From Hyperoplus lanceolatus (taxonomy: Eukaryota > Chordata > Actinopteri > Uranoscopiformes > Ammodytidae): 64,000 nt of DNA. The position numbers and the translations under genes are program-made. The notes beneath the pieces are model-generated. The model was not told the origin of the DNA. It did not search any database and saw only the letters and a program-made list of their open reading frames with translations. Shown here piece after piece: positions 1 through 11,500 of the stretch. The stretch's first letter is position 1; every line of letters starts with the position of its first letter. The DNA is taken from contig CM049395.1 in the NCBI GenBank assembly GCA_026929865.2, positions 31,175,501 to 31,239,500 of the forward strand, in the 5' to 3' direction.

Positions 1-461
1 GGATCAATCTGGGCTTTAATTTGGCTCCTCTCTGTAAATCTCTCTCAAGGAGGATGTGTGTTGTCATGCGTGAGTCAGCACTTTAGTCTCTCACACTCCA
101 AAGTGTCTACTGGCCTCTGCTGGGAAGACAGGAAGCTACAGGAGCAGATTTCATCCCTAATAAATAATAAATAAAGAACCTAAATATAAATGAATAATTG
201 TGTTAAATTGCGACTATTTGACTTCATTTGGAATCGACTTTCTTCAGCAATTTTGCTATATGTTAAAGTCAAATATTTTGTTATCATTTTTATCATACGT
301 TGTAAATGCATATGAAGAGATGACATGATACAAAGACAAAAAAATGAGGGTTACAGCAGTGAAGTAAAAGACAAAAGCTCAATGTACAGTCATTTGAGAC
401 TCTTAATGCGTGTTGTATGGTGTATACTAAACGCCTGAAGAGACCAACACTCTACGACTTT
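1..461. other. Intergenic, no gene seen
   Basis: AT-rich single-copy-looking DNA. I see no open frame with exon-like character, no splice-bounded coding segment and no recognisable repeat apart from short A/T runs. Confidence 0.5.
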
Positions 462-753
462 TAAAGGGGGAATCAGTGACTTTGGAGAATGCTTGTTGTC
501 AAGACCAGTGAATATCTCTTCACGATACCCTACATGTTTGTACTGTGTGCGTACTGATAAAAACATCCTGTATTAATACACAGCCTAGGCTCTGTAAACT
601 GGCATATCTACGGTAGGCCCCCTTTTTTGACCATGTTTACAGAGCCTAGGCTGTGTATTAATACCATATTTTATTTTTCAGTGAACACACAGAAAGGTAG
701 CGATCATGAAGGGACACAACAATCATTTTCCAGAATCACTTACTCCCCCTTTA
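462..753. mobile_element. Hairpin MITE, family A copy 1
   Basis: A non-autonomous inverted-repeat element of about 292 bp. The ends begin TAAAGGGGGA on both strands, and the terminal repeats continue for about 35 bp with scattered mismatches (left outer part 462-500, right 715-753). Inside is a second, nearly perfect inverted repeat of about 29 bp (570-599 against 635-663), each arm holding the palindrome CCTAGG, so the single strand would fold into a stem. Related copies lie at 23992-24280 and 30399-30676. It has no coding capacity. The superfamily is not certain because the target duplication is not clear. Confidence 0.75.
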
Positions 754-884
754 CCTGCTTTACTGTACCTAAAGAGAAAAAAGCTAAAGTTTTCTTTCAT
801 TAGCACACATTTCATTGGAATTTACCAAATATATCAAATAGGCTATTTCTGCTTTCCCTCAGTCTGTTGAAGTCAACACACACA

Positions 885-1952
885 TAGTCTCGCAAAGCCA
901 GACCAAACTACAGCAAGTAGTATGGTCTGGAAGCACTCTGTTTAGAGCCGTCTATTCGGGTGGGGAAACCGGGCTAGCCTGTTTGTATTTGTTTAAACCA
1001 ATCACAATCATCTAGGGCGGGGCTAACCCCGGGAAGCAGCAGCGGTGTCCTGCAAAATAGTGCCGGGGGGGGACTTATTTTGATGGAACGTCTTCACGTC
1101 CAGAGACTGTCAGAGAAATGGCTAAACCCGCAAACGCCACACAAAAACTATTAAAGACAAAAGGAATATATATAGTGTGTTGCTTTCTAACCAGCATGTC
1201 AAGACACCATACATTTTAGCCCCCGAGGAGCTCACGGGATAACTTAACCGGAGTTAACTAGCCACGTAGTGTTATCTCTGGTAACATTATCATCGGTGGT
1301 TGAGAGGCAAGGCTACGGCGGTCGAGTAGAATTTTTAGCATTCGAGAACTTATGTCACCACCTCCTATCGCTGTAGTCAGAGCCGTAGTCCGTCTGTTTA
1401 CAGGCAGAACAGGGTTTTGACGTTGTGAGCGCTACACCAACTGCAGCAAGTAGCCGTAAGAGTTGCTAGGTGATAGTGGAAGCCGTTGGAATCTTTCCCC
1501 GTCGCTAAAACACCGCTGCTTAGTCCCTAATTCACCAAAGAAAGGGAACGGCGGATCTGGTTATAAGGTCCGGTGCTCAATTCAAACCCCCACGCTTCAT
1601 TTTCCAGAGTTTATGAGGGTATTTCTGCCCGGGGGTAGTTGTACAATGAAGTTGGACAGCTAGGCTAGGCTGTGTCCCGGACCACCGCCGCCAATATTAT
1701 TAAGTAGGCCTATTGCCACACTTTATTTCTGTCTACAGTAATGTGACTTCTCACACCCTGTGTGTGTGTGTGTGTGAGAGAGAGAGCGCTGCACATAAGC
1801 ACACGGGTTGACTGTGAGTGAATCGTTTCCGAATTTGAGGGGGATCACAATAGGGTAAAGCCAGCAACCGGAAAAGGAGGGGGCTGCATCAGGGCTGCGT
1901 AGCTTGCCACCGCAAGCGAATAGACGCTGGCGGAAGTGGTCATGCCAGACTA
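885..1952. mobile_element. Non-autonomous hAT-like element, family B
   Basis: A 1068-bp element whose ends are imperfect inverted repeats: TAGTCTCGCAAAGCCAGACC on the left and TTAGTCTGGCATGACC read inward from the right. It is flanked on both sides by the 9-bp word ACACACACA (876-884 and 1953-1961), compatible with an 8-9 bp target duplication but ambiguous because the word is itself a simple repeat. The interior is richer in CpG than the surroundings and carries a TG/GA microsatellite at 1760-1786. No transposase is recognisable. About 450 bp of its interior recurs in inverted orientation at 35704-36170, and its left terminus recurs alone near 33922-33954. Confidence 0.65.
1760..1786. repeat. 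(TG)n(GA)n microsatellite inside family B element
   Basis: A run of TG followed by GA dinucleotides. The same junction between element sequence and TG/CA repeat is present in the second family B copy at about 35704-35730, so the microsatellite travels with the element. Confidence 0.9.
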
Positions 1953-1961
1953 ACACACACA

Positions 1962-4900
1962 TAACAAAAAAAAAAAACTTTATTTTTCCTATATCGTTCT
2001 TGATTCACCATTACTTTGGCTAACGTTTCCAAAACAATAGATTTGGCTGGATGTTTTTATTTTAATTATTTAACCATGACATAACATTAGAAATAATATA
2101 AACAATGTTTTGGAAAAAAATGGACGATCCATTACAAATGCAAAAAAATATTCTATTCTATCACCTTTGAATATCAAACGCAGGTTAAATTCCTCTTTGT
2201 AGGCATTATTTCAAAAGTTATTTCAAAGTAGACGATGGTATCAAAACTAGGAACAAATATTTTGCCTTTCTTAATAAATATAATCAGATAATCATCCATG
2301 GGAAGCTGCTCAACCAGAGGAAATCAGCATGGTGTCTACATTTAAAAATGCCTTTGCATCTTTACGTGCCATGCGTGTGTATTCCACACCCTGACTCTCA
2401 GCAAAACAGAGGCAAGGGAGCACTGAGCGATGTTAGACGCGTAGTTATTGCAACCAACGGGACAGTGACACAAATTGAGAAAAAAAAAAACCCAAGAGCC
2501 GACATATCGATTTCTAAGGTAAGACTCTTTTAATTGTCTTTTTGCATTGCGGTGAAATAAGAGCAAAACGGTGACGGGACGAGGGCGCGTGGCAGCAGCA
2601 TATGCGTATTATCCAGTGTGCGGTTCAGTGTCTGTCAGTTTCAGCAGCAGAGGTGGCCGAGATAAGACATTTTGGGTAGTGGCTGCGCATTTCTTAATGT
2701 GGGTGTCAGCCCCGATCTACAGAAATGACGACGCAAGGCTGAACTGTGCGGCTCTAGACGGTAAGGTTGACGCTGCAAGAGGCTGATGCCCGCACAACCA
2801 GCATCAACTGGGGCTGATATCATTATATTTCCTTATCATCTTTTGTCAGCAGTTCAACCACTCTGAGCAGCATGCCTGGTCATTTGAGCAGATGCAAGTA
2901 TTCATTATTGCATCGCTCCCTGCAAGCAGTCTCCACCCCAGACTTCTCATATTGAAATGCTTGTCGGTATATTATCCCTGCTGGTGTTGTTGGTGCTGAT
3001 GCTGCTTTCTTGTAAAGCAGAGCATGTGGTCAGGCCTGTTATTACTAGCTGCAGGTTAGATATTAAGATGACTTTAAAAAGAACAAAAACAGAGGGTCAC
3101 AAGCAGCACAAGAACAGGCAAAAAAACTGCAATCTCTGGAAATGTACCATTATGTTGCTGAATGAAGTTACAAGTGCAAGTATCTCTGTAAAATGACCTT
3201 ATGGTGCTTTGTGGTGTTCAATTTCTTGTGGTATCATCACTCTGGCCATGACAGACAGGATACCATTTTATACCCAAATAATCCTTCAAAATCACTACTA
3301 AAATGTATTAATCAGTAAGTGTGGGTCTTTAGTTGTTGTTGTAAGTTAAACGCATGCGTGCCTGTGATTCCGGCTCTAAGATGGTTCTAAGAAGGTGAGA
3401 AAACAATCCACCATGCGATCTCTTTTCCCACATAGTGCCAATGTGACTTTGTTCAACCAGATGTCGGTTCATTTTTGAAGACTTGCCATGTAGCAACTCA
3501 CTTTCCCAGCAGCCCTAGATCAGTCAGATGATTTCTGCTTTTAGGCCTTCTCTGTGATCTCCATTTGCATTGTCTGCAGTGTTACAGGAAATGTGGTATC
3601 TCCATGGAAACTGAGGCTGTCAAGTGAAGATGACAAAGTGATGTTCATTTTCTGGTAATCTTCAAAACGGCGAGCGTCACTCCATTAAAAGCTCATTAGA
3701 AAATGCAGTCGAACCCGTGCTTGTGTGCATTTTTTATCTCCTGAAATCATCCTATTTATACTTGCAGGTAATAATAGAGATTTATGAACACAGTTATCCC
3801 AGTTTCTAGAACAGAATAAGAGCTTGTTCTACAGTGAACTGTGAAGCAGAGATAATGCTCTAAACTGTGTTATCATTGAGTATTTGATATCAACAATGGG
3901 ACCGATGCTCATTCATTTCATCACAACAGTCAGGCTGGGCTCCATGTTACATCTTCTGCAAAATTATTTCTGTATAAGATTTGGGGTCAGATCAGCAGGG
4001 GGAGAGGAGGTAAAGGCAGGGAGAACTAAATCTGTTTAAAGTGCATGTAAACCTAGTTTGTCTTGACTGAGGTAAATGACTGTGAAAGTTAATATCTCAT
4101 TTTGCTGGAGTCTCTTAAAGTCCCTCAAGGACCTCTGAAGGTCTCCGAGATCCCACTGTGGGACTCAATGGCCTAGATTTCCCTCTTTCATACGATTTAT
4201 CATTACAGTGTGAAACTCCATATAACAAGTAAAACCTTGAAGCATCTTTATAATTGCAAATTTGGAGAACATACAATAGTCAAAAGAGCAAAAAATATAG
4301 ATGCAAAAGAACAAAACACAATGTAAAACAGGATTACAGACTGTGATAATGTATCATGGAAATAAAAAGTACATTTTTAAAAAATAATTTCAAATTGCAA
4401 TTAGTTTTGCAGTTGAAAGTATCAGGAGGCATTAATGATTTGCACAGTGTATTAAATTATGTAAATTCCTCAGATGGATAAATCTGCGTACATATTTGTT
4501 ACTGAGATGCATTCAGTCCTTACCATTTTGAGAGACTCAAAAATAAAAATCTATTTCAATTAGGAATAACCTAAAAATTAGTTTGAGTTACAACACTTGG
4601 CAGTATGAATATGAAATTTCCCCCGCCAAAATTTAGAGCCACATTAGCCATAATTTCTTATCTTACATTCAAAGTAGGTGATGACAATTATTCCTTGTAA
4701 ACTATGTTGGTAAACTAATTGTAATTCTAATCTAATTATCTAACTTTAATTGTAGCCTAATGCAAAATATATGTTTTTAATCTGTAGGTCTATTAACAAC
4801 ATGTCGTAAGTCTATAGGCTACACATTTACACATAGGCCTACATCTTATTATCACTTCTGTAAACAAATAACTAGAATATAATTCCAAAATAAGTATCGG

Positions 4901-4990
4901 CCTAACTAAAGTATAACACAAAATTAACGCTAACGCAGGTAAAAAAAAATGTTTAAATAAGGAATAAATAGCTGTGTTGAATTTATGTAC
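1962..4990. other. Intergenic, no gene seen
   Basis: About 3 kb of AT-rich DNA upstream of tp53bp1. Short open frames here (for example 2571-2786 and 2957-3196) lack splice context and any recognisable protein family. The part at roughly 3530-3720 has balanced composition, no repeat character and homeobox-like AT cores (ATTA, ATTAAAA), so it could be a conserved non-coding element. That is only an impression from composition. Confidence 0.45.
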
Positions 4991-5010
4991 TGTAGTTTAA
5001 AGGGGAGCAA

Positions 5011-5041
5011 CCAGTGACGTCATCACACCCGCCGGACCAAT
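5011..5041 (+). promoter_or_regulatory. tp53bp1 proximal promoter: CRE and CCAAT box
   Basis: A perfect palindromic cAMP-response element TGACGTCA (5015-5022) is followed 14 bp later by a CCAAT box (5037-5041). A GC-box-like GGGCGGAG lies near 5272. No TATA box is evident, which suits a broadly expressed repair gene. The sites are 370-400 bp before the ATG. Assignment to tp53bp1 is inferred from position. Confidence 0.55.
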
Positions 5042-5408
5042 TAGATCGTTTCTTAGAAGTTGTTCCCGCGCTGAGCGGGGTTTGGGTGGGTGTGTTGTCT
5101 ACTGAAGAAAATAACCGAAAATAACCTGAAAATAACCCATAATAGCTGCATAGACATAGATATAGATATGTATTAATACTTTCTTAAATCACAATTTGGG
5201 TGTGTGCTGATGAGGTTTCCCCGGTGCTAAGTGACTCCTCACCGGGCAGCGACCTCACTTTCTGTTGTTGTTGGGCGGAGCTTTAGCTAGTAGCCTTTCC
5301 TTGTAGCAGCTAACATTCTTGCTGTGGCTACCTCCAGGAAACAATAACCGGCTGTAGACTCACATGGCTGCCTTTACTGTTTTAATGCTGTTTGGCTAGC
5401 TTGTCTCC

Positions 5409-5588
5409 ATGGATCCCGGCGGAAGTGACCTGGAGTCCAGCCTGCCTCAGCCCGAGACCCCGTGTCTGATCGTGGAGGACTCTCAGCCGGACAGCGTCGC
5501 TCTGGAGGACGACCCCGAGAGCAGCTACCGAGCTCTGCTCGCACGCCGCCTGTCCAGCCTGCAGCCGCACCCCCGGAGCCCCGTACTG
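5409..5588 (+). CDS. tp53bp1: tp53bp1 coding exon 1 (N terminus)
   Basis: Sixty codons beginning at the ATG at 5409. The motif TPCLIVEDSQP corresponds to the family's first SQ site context (human TPCLIIEDSQP). It ends at a GT donor in phase 0. Confidence 0.95.
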
Positions 5589-8500
5589 GTGAGCTTCATC
5601 TAGGGCTGTTAACCAAGGAACTATACCTACATTTCATAGGGCATTTCAGTTGAGTACTCTTGTATGTAGGGCACATAACAAGACAACATCTGTATTGGCC
5701 AGCAGCGGTGAAGGGAAGTATTCAGATCCTTTATTTGAGTAGGCTACAAGTGTTGATAATACCACTTTGTAAAATACACCAGTACAAGTATAAACACTGC
5801 AGCGTAATCTGATTTAAATTAGAGCGCAGTGTTACTAATACATAATAACGGGATCGATCAAAAGTTGAATTGTTATATCATCATATTATTGGCTTCATAC
5901 TGATGTATAATACTCTATTTTAAGATGTAGATTATTTCAACTTGTTTATATGCTGTTGCGAAGTTAACCTCATAACAGTGGTTTAAATTCTGTGTGAAAA
6001 GCTGTTGTCCTTCAGAGGAAACTATATTTGTCAAATATAAATAGAGGAGTAGTAGTACTGTGAAGTATTTATTTTGAAATGTATTGGAAACAGTATTTCT
6101 GGTGAATGCTCAATACACCAGAAAATACTGTAAGCACATGTACCTCTTAATTGTACTTATTTACATTCTACACCTGCTGGTCTGCCAGCTTGTTGACACT
6201 TTCCCTCAAGTGTATTTCTGTTCTTCTAACCCTTCCTGAACACAACCTGCCCATTTACTATTCAGGGTCACTTGGGGTCACATGGGATGAGAGGCCTATT
6301 AGAGCCATTTAGGATAAGTGGTTAGATAATTTGCTGCTGCTCCTTGTCTTCTAGGTGTATTACTGTGGTGAACAGGTTGCCAGTGTGTCAGAAGGCTAAC
6401 ACATATAAAAAACAACTATATTCATCTATGATAACCTGTATGCTATTTGACTGTAGAGGGGGAGAGGTAGGAAGAAGAACACACACATTCCGTACAGAGA
6501 GGCCCCAAGATGATTGGCATTTCGGGCCGTGTTGCTGTGAGGGGAAAGCGCTGACCAGCATCCGGCAGCCATCTGAAAATCTAATAGTTTGGACCTTTTC
6601 CCATCCTGCTAGACAGGCAGCAGAGAGTATATTAGTAAATTTGCCCTTTCCCGACAGAGGGAGATTTTTTATTTATTTTTTATTTTTTTTCTTCTCAACA
6701 TGATAACATATTTGGATGTGCTTTGTTTAGGAAGTCCATAAAAGCAAAGAAGTATAGTGACTGAAACAAAACACGCAGACATCCCTTGCATCAATGTGAA
6801 TAACTGGCATTCATTAGCTGTAAATAGGATTTAGAGAGACACAACCTCGCGGCTCTCACCCCTCTATCTCTAAATCTGAATTAACCTCTTTAGGCTCACC
6901 AATACAAAAATGGGATCCTGACTAATGACATTTTGTTATTCCCTCTTCATAATTCTTAATTAGAAATAATTTGAAATATCTCCACAAAGTTTGTAGCTCT
7001 GTGAAACTATTGACGCTTTTTTTCCTGTTTCCCAGGAGTTGACATCCTCCCCGCTGGGAAGCATACACTCTCAGACTGACAGCCAATCGGAGAGCTCCCA
7101 GAGTAACAACCAGGCTGAATGCGGTCAGTGCTTATCAAACAACAATAGATATACAGCATAAGATAAGATAAAGAAAGATACAACTTTATTCATCCTGAAG
7201 GAAATGATTTTGCCAGGTTGCTCCAACATTAAAGAAACAAAAACAATTAAAAAAGTGAAACATAAAATATATGAAAAGTTAAAAAATACAAAGTGTAAAG
7301 TAAAAGCACCTCATAGACAGAACAGAGTCTGTGATGGTGTTAGTCATATGGCACATATATCAAGGTACTATGTATTGCACACGATAGTGACCATATTATC
7401 TTGCTTAATAATATTTAAAAACAATATTGAAGTTGAAAGTACCTATTGTCCATATTAATGAATAGAATACTGTTCATGATATTGAATGATGACTATGACC
7501 ATAATATCACCTTCAAATGCTCGTACATATACATTGCTAATCATGTACTGTATATAAAAATAATACTAATTCTGTTTTATTTGTGTAGACGTTCTCATTG
7601 GAGCCAACCCCAGCTCAGCATTCCAGGAAGAGAGTCAAGTTCTAAACATGATCCCTCCCCCGAACAAGAAAAAGTACGTGGGGACCAGATATTTATACAT
7701 ATAGATGATGCTCAGACAATGGCACAGTGTCTTGACTGACGGTTTTTACTGTTACTCTTTCAGGTGTGCTCCACAAGACACTGATATGGAGTCTGGGGCC
7801 GATTCTACCACACACTGCAATCAGTCTGAGGGTAGGAGTTCTCCTTAAATATTTAGATTGATTAACATCCACTCTTTGTATAGTGGTACCTTCAACCTCA
7901 CTGCACGTGTTATGATGTGTAATTATGTATTATGTGTATCTGTGTTTCAGAGGGAACCTCTCAGTTTGGTTTTCTGGAGCTTTCTCAGAGTCAGGATCTG
8001 TGCGCTGAAGCGGTGAACAGTCAGAGGGTAGGAGTAGACATCGCACCTCGGCCGGACAGTGAGAGACGCACAAAAATAGGTATGGAGACTTTTATTTCTA
8101 GACGATGTGATTTGGTTTTCTAGTGCCTCTTTGTATGTAATTGTTATTCAGGCTCATTACTCCACTCTAAATTGATACAGAGAACGATAGTTACGTATGT
8201 AACTACGGTTCTATGAGTTCCGGATGACCGCCAGAGGCGGTGCTTTCAGCACTGGATGTTCCATCGCGCGCATGCGCAGGTCGAGATCTTATACCAAAAT
8301 AGTCACCCGTGACCCTTGGGTGACCCGAGAATATGTATATATTCCGGAAGTCACTCTAGGATCTGTTCCAACTGGATCTTCTCGTGGTATCTGAGAAGTC
8401 TGAGTGACAGAGAACTCTGGCGGTCATCCGGAACTCATAGAACCGTAGTTACATACGTAACTATCGTTCTATTTCGTTCCTACTGACCGCCAGAGGCGGT

Positions 8501-11500
8501 GCTTTCAGCACTGGATGACTTATACCAGAAAGGTCACGAAGAGTACTCATCAATTAAGGGCTTACAGCCGTCAACAAGACAGCCGCCATCCTTAAGGATG
8601 AGGAGCAGAAACATTTACTCTGTAGAGCCGCGCAAACGTACATGATGAAAACCATGTAGCCGAGGCGCAAATGTCCTGACGTTGACCCCGCTTCAAGGCA
8701 GCCCAAGATGTAGCCATACTCCTGGTAGAGTGGCACTCAACGGCCAAGGCCTGGGGAGCCCCTGTGCTCTATATGCATTCACAGACCACATCCACAAGTC
8801 AGTGGGAGTGTCTCTGTTTGGACAGGGCAGCCCCCTTTCTGCAGCTCCCATAGCAGACAAAGGTTATTTGTCTTACGCAAGCTGGTTATTGCCACAACAT
8901 ATGCCCAAAGCGCCCGAACCGGGCACAGTGGGTCTGACATTCTTCCTGCACCCCCTGGTGAGCCCAGGAGATTAAAAGCAGCCAACTCGATCGATTGGTT
9001 TACATAGTGGGGAGACAATCGTTTGGATAGGAAGGATGGATTTGGCGAGAGCACCACTCCTGACCCTTCTACATGCCAGCGCAAGCGCGCCTGGCTCATT
9101 GACAAGGCATGGAGTTCACCGACCGTTTGCAGTCGCAATGGCAAGGACGAATGCCGTCTTTATAGACAGCCGCGTCAGGTCTGCCTGACTCAGCGGCTCA
9201 AATGGGGGTAGACCTAAGGCCCTCAGGACTACTTGCAAGTCCCATGATGGTGCCCTCAGGGGTCGTGGTGGCTGAATGAAGCCTCTGGCCTCCCTTCAGT
9301 AACTGCCTGACTAGGTAGTGGGACCCTACCGTCTGGTTATCCACCCTTGCCTGTGCGGCCGATATCGCAGCCACATAAACGCGCAGGGTGGAAGCAGCTC
9401 TCCTGTTGCCCACACAGACTGCAGAAAGTGTAGTATCACTCTCAATGAGCAAGTCCCTTGGACTTCGCCATGTGCCATGCACTACTGTGCAAACAACCTC
9501 CACCTGTCTGTATAGAGCCATATAGCGGAGAGTGCCCCTGAACTTAAAACAGGTCTGGACCTCTGACTGGTCGCAATACGTCAACAGTGGGTCCTGGCTA
9601 TCAGGAGCCACACGCCCAGCTGCAGGCGCCCCGAGTTCGGGTGCCCTACATGTCGTTTGCCCACCTGAGACAGAAGTACCTGTCTCTCTGGAAGGCACCA
9701 TGGGACTCCTTTGAGGAGTCTTAGTAACGCTGGGAACCATGGCCTTCCTGGCCCATGTGGAGCCACCAAACGTAGGCTGTAACTGCAATGCTGGACCCCG
9801 TCCAGTGTTGCCAGTAAAAACAGAATTAGAGGAAATGCATAAAGCAGGCTGACTGGCCAAGCATTAGCCAGAGCCTCCTGTCTTAGGGGACTGGTCCTCT
9901 CCACTCTAGGAGAAGCAAGGGGGACAGTAGGTCATCTCTTCGGAAGCAAAGAGATATGCCACTGCCCTGCCATACTTGTCCCAATCATGCCTACCACCTC
10001 CGGATGGAGTCTCCACTCCCCGGAGGGTGGCCCCTGGCGAGAGAGAAGGTCTATTGCTGTGTTCCAGAAACCTGGAAAGCTTAGATAATGGTGGAGCACC
10101 CCCATAAGGAGCCCTTGCGTAACCCGCAGGCCCTGCTCCGATCTGGTGCCCACCTGGTGGTTGAAGCCTGAGTGCTAAGAACCCCGCAAGGAGTTCCAGC
10201 CTATAACATGCTCCAGTCTCTGCTGGGCATCCCACTGGCCTACGACAGTCCTGCACTAATAGACTGCGTCACAGTCTGACAAGGAGGCGTCTGTCTCTAC
10301 AACCTCACACCGGGAGATTCCTCCCTAAGGGCGACCCTGCAATCAGGGATGCCCTCTCTCTCCAGGGTCTGAGGGCCCGAAGGCACTGCCCAGACACCCT
10401 GACCATCTTGCGTCTCTGCCACTTGGGGTCCAAGTGGAGACCATTCGCCCAGATCTGAAGAGAACTCACTTTGAGAAGGCCTAGTCGGACCCTCATGGAT
10501 GCCGAAGTCAGCATACTTATCAGTTAAAGGAAGAGGCTGTATTCCAGCAGCCTCCCCTGCATGAAGTGCTGTAGTAGCTGCCGAATGGTAGCTACGCGCT
10601 CTGGAGAAGGGCAGGCTCGTATGGCCGCCGAGTCGAGCACCAGCCCCAAATAAATCACAACCCAACACATGGTGTAAGGTTGCCCCTTGTAAGATTGATC
10701 GTAAGGCCAAGCCTGTTCCCGGCTGGCTAAGGAGCGTGGCTGTGTCCCTGACCGCCTGCTCCTGAGTTGGGCGAAATGATCAACCAGTAGTCTAGGTATG
10801 GCAGTACACCATACCGCTGAGCTGTAATGGCGACAGGGATGCTGCCGCACACTGTTTAATATATGCAGAGCCAGGGACGGCCCAACGGAAGAACCCTGAA
10901 ATGCACCTTGCCCAGAAATGCAAAGGGGAGGACCACCTGTGGCATTGGGCAGTAGGGACCTGAAAGTAGCGTCCTTCAGGGCTATTGACACAACCCAGTC
11001 CGGCTGAGCAATAGCCTGGAGGCCACCTGCAACACGCAGCATGTGGAAAGGAAGGACCGTGAGGCACCGATTCCGCCCTCTTAGTCCAGAATGGGACGAA
11101 CCCGCCCCACTTCCTTGGTACCTGAAATTAGGCTGAGTAGAACCTACCGAGCATCGAGTAGCACCCCCAGGGACTCCGGGGGAGGGCGGAGGCTGGACGC
11201 CGACTTCCTGGCGCCTGAAATGCCGACTGTAGCGCGGTGTTACGGCGCTGTTCAGAATGTGCTGAGAAGCACTGGCTCCTTGATTGCCCACCTGGACGTG
11301 GTTGAAGATATTGGCACGGGGTACCATAGAGGTTCCCGGCCTGGAATCAGGCAGAGGCGCACGTCGCAGCGTGCAACTACTGTCTAGCCTGGTCAACCTG
11401 AACACCCCGCACCGGGGCCTGAAGCGTGCGGCCTGGGATCACTGGAAGAGAACGGAGGGTCTATCGACACACCTACGGCTGGGACGCACAGTTGGCATCA

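Noticed and set aside
1463-1663. Small open frame
   Set aside because: It lies inside the family B transposon and has no protein-family features.
2571-2786. Two overlapping open frames on opposite strands
   Set aside because: Short, no family resemblance and no promoter or splice context.
8682-8975. Open frame on the + strand
   Set aside because: It is antisense to the broken recombinase zone of the DIRS fossil.
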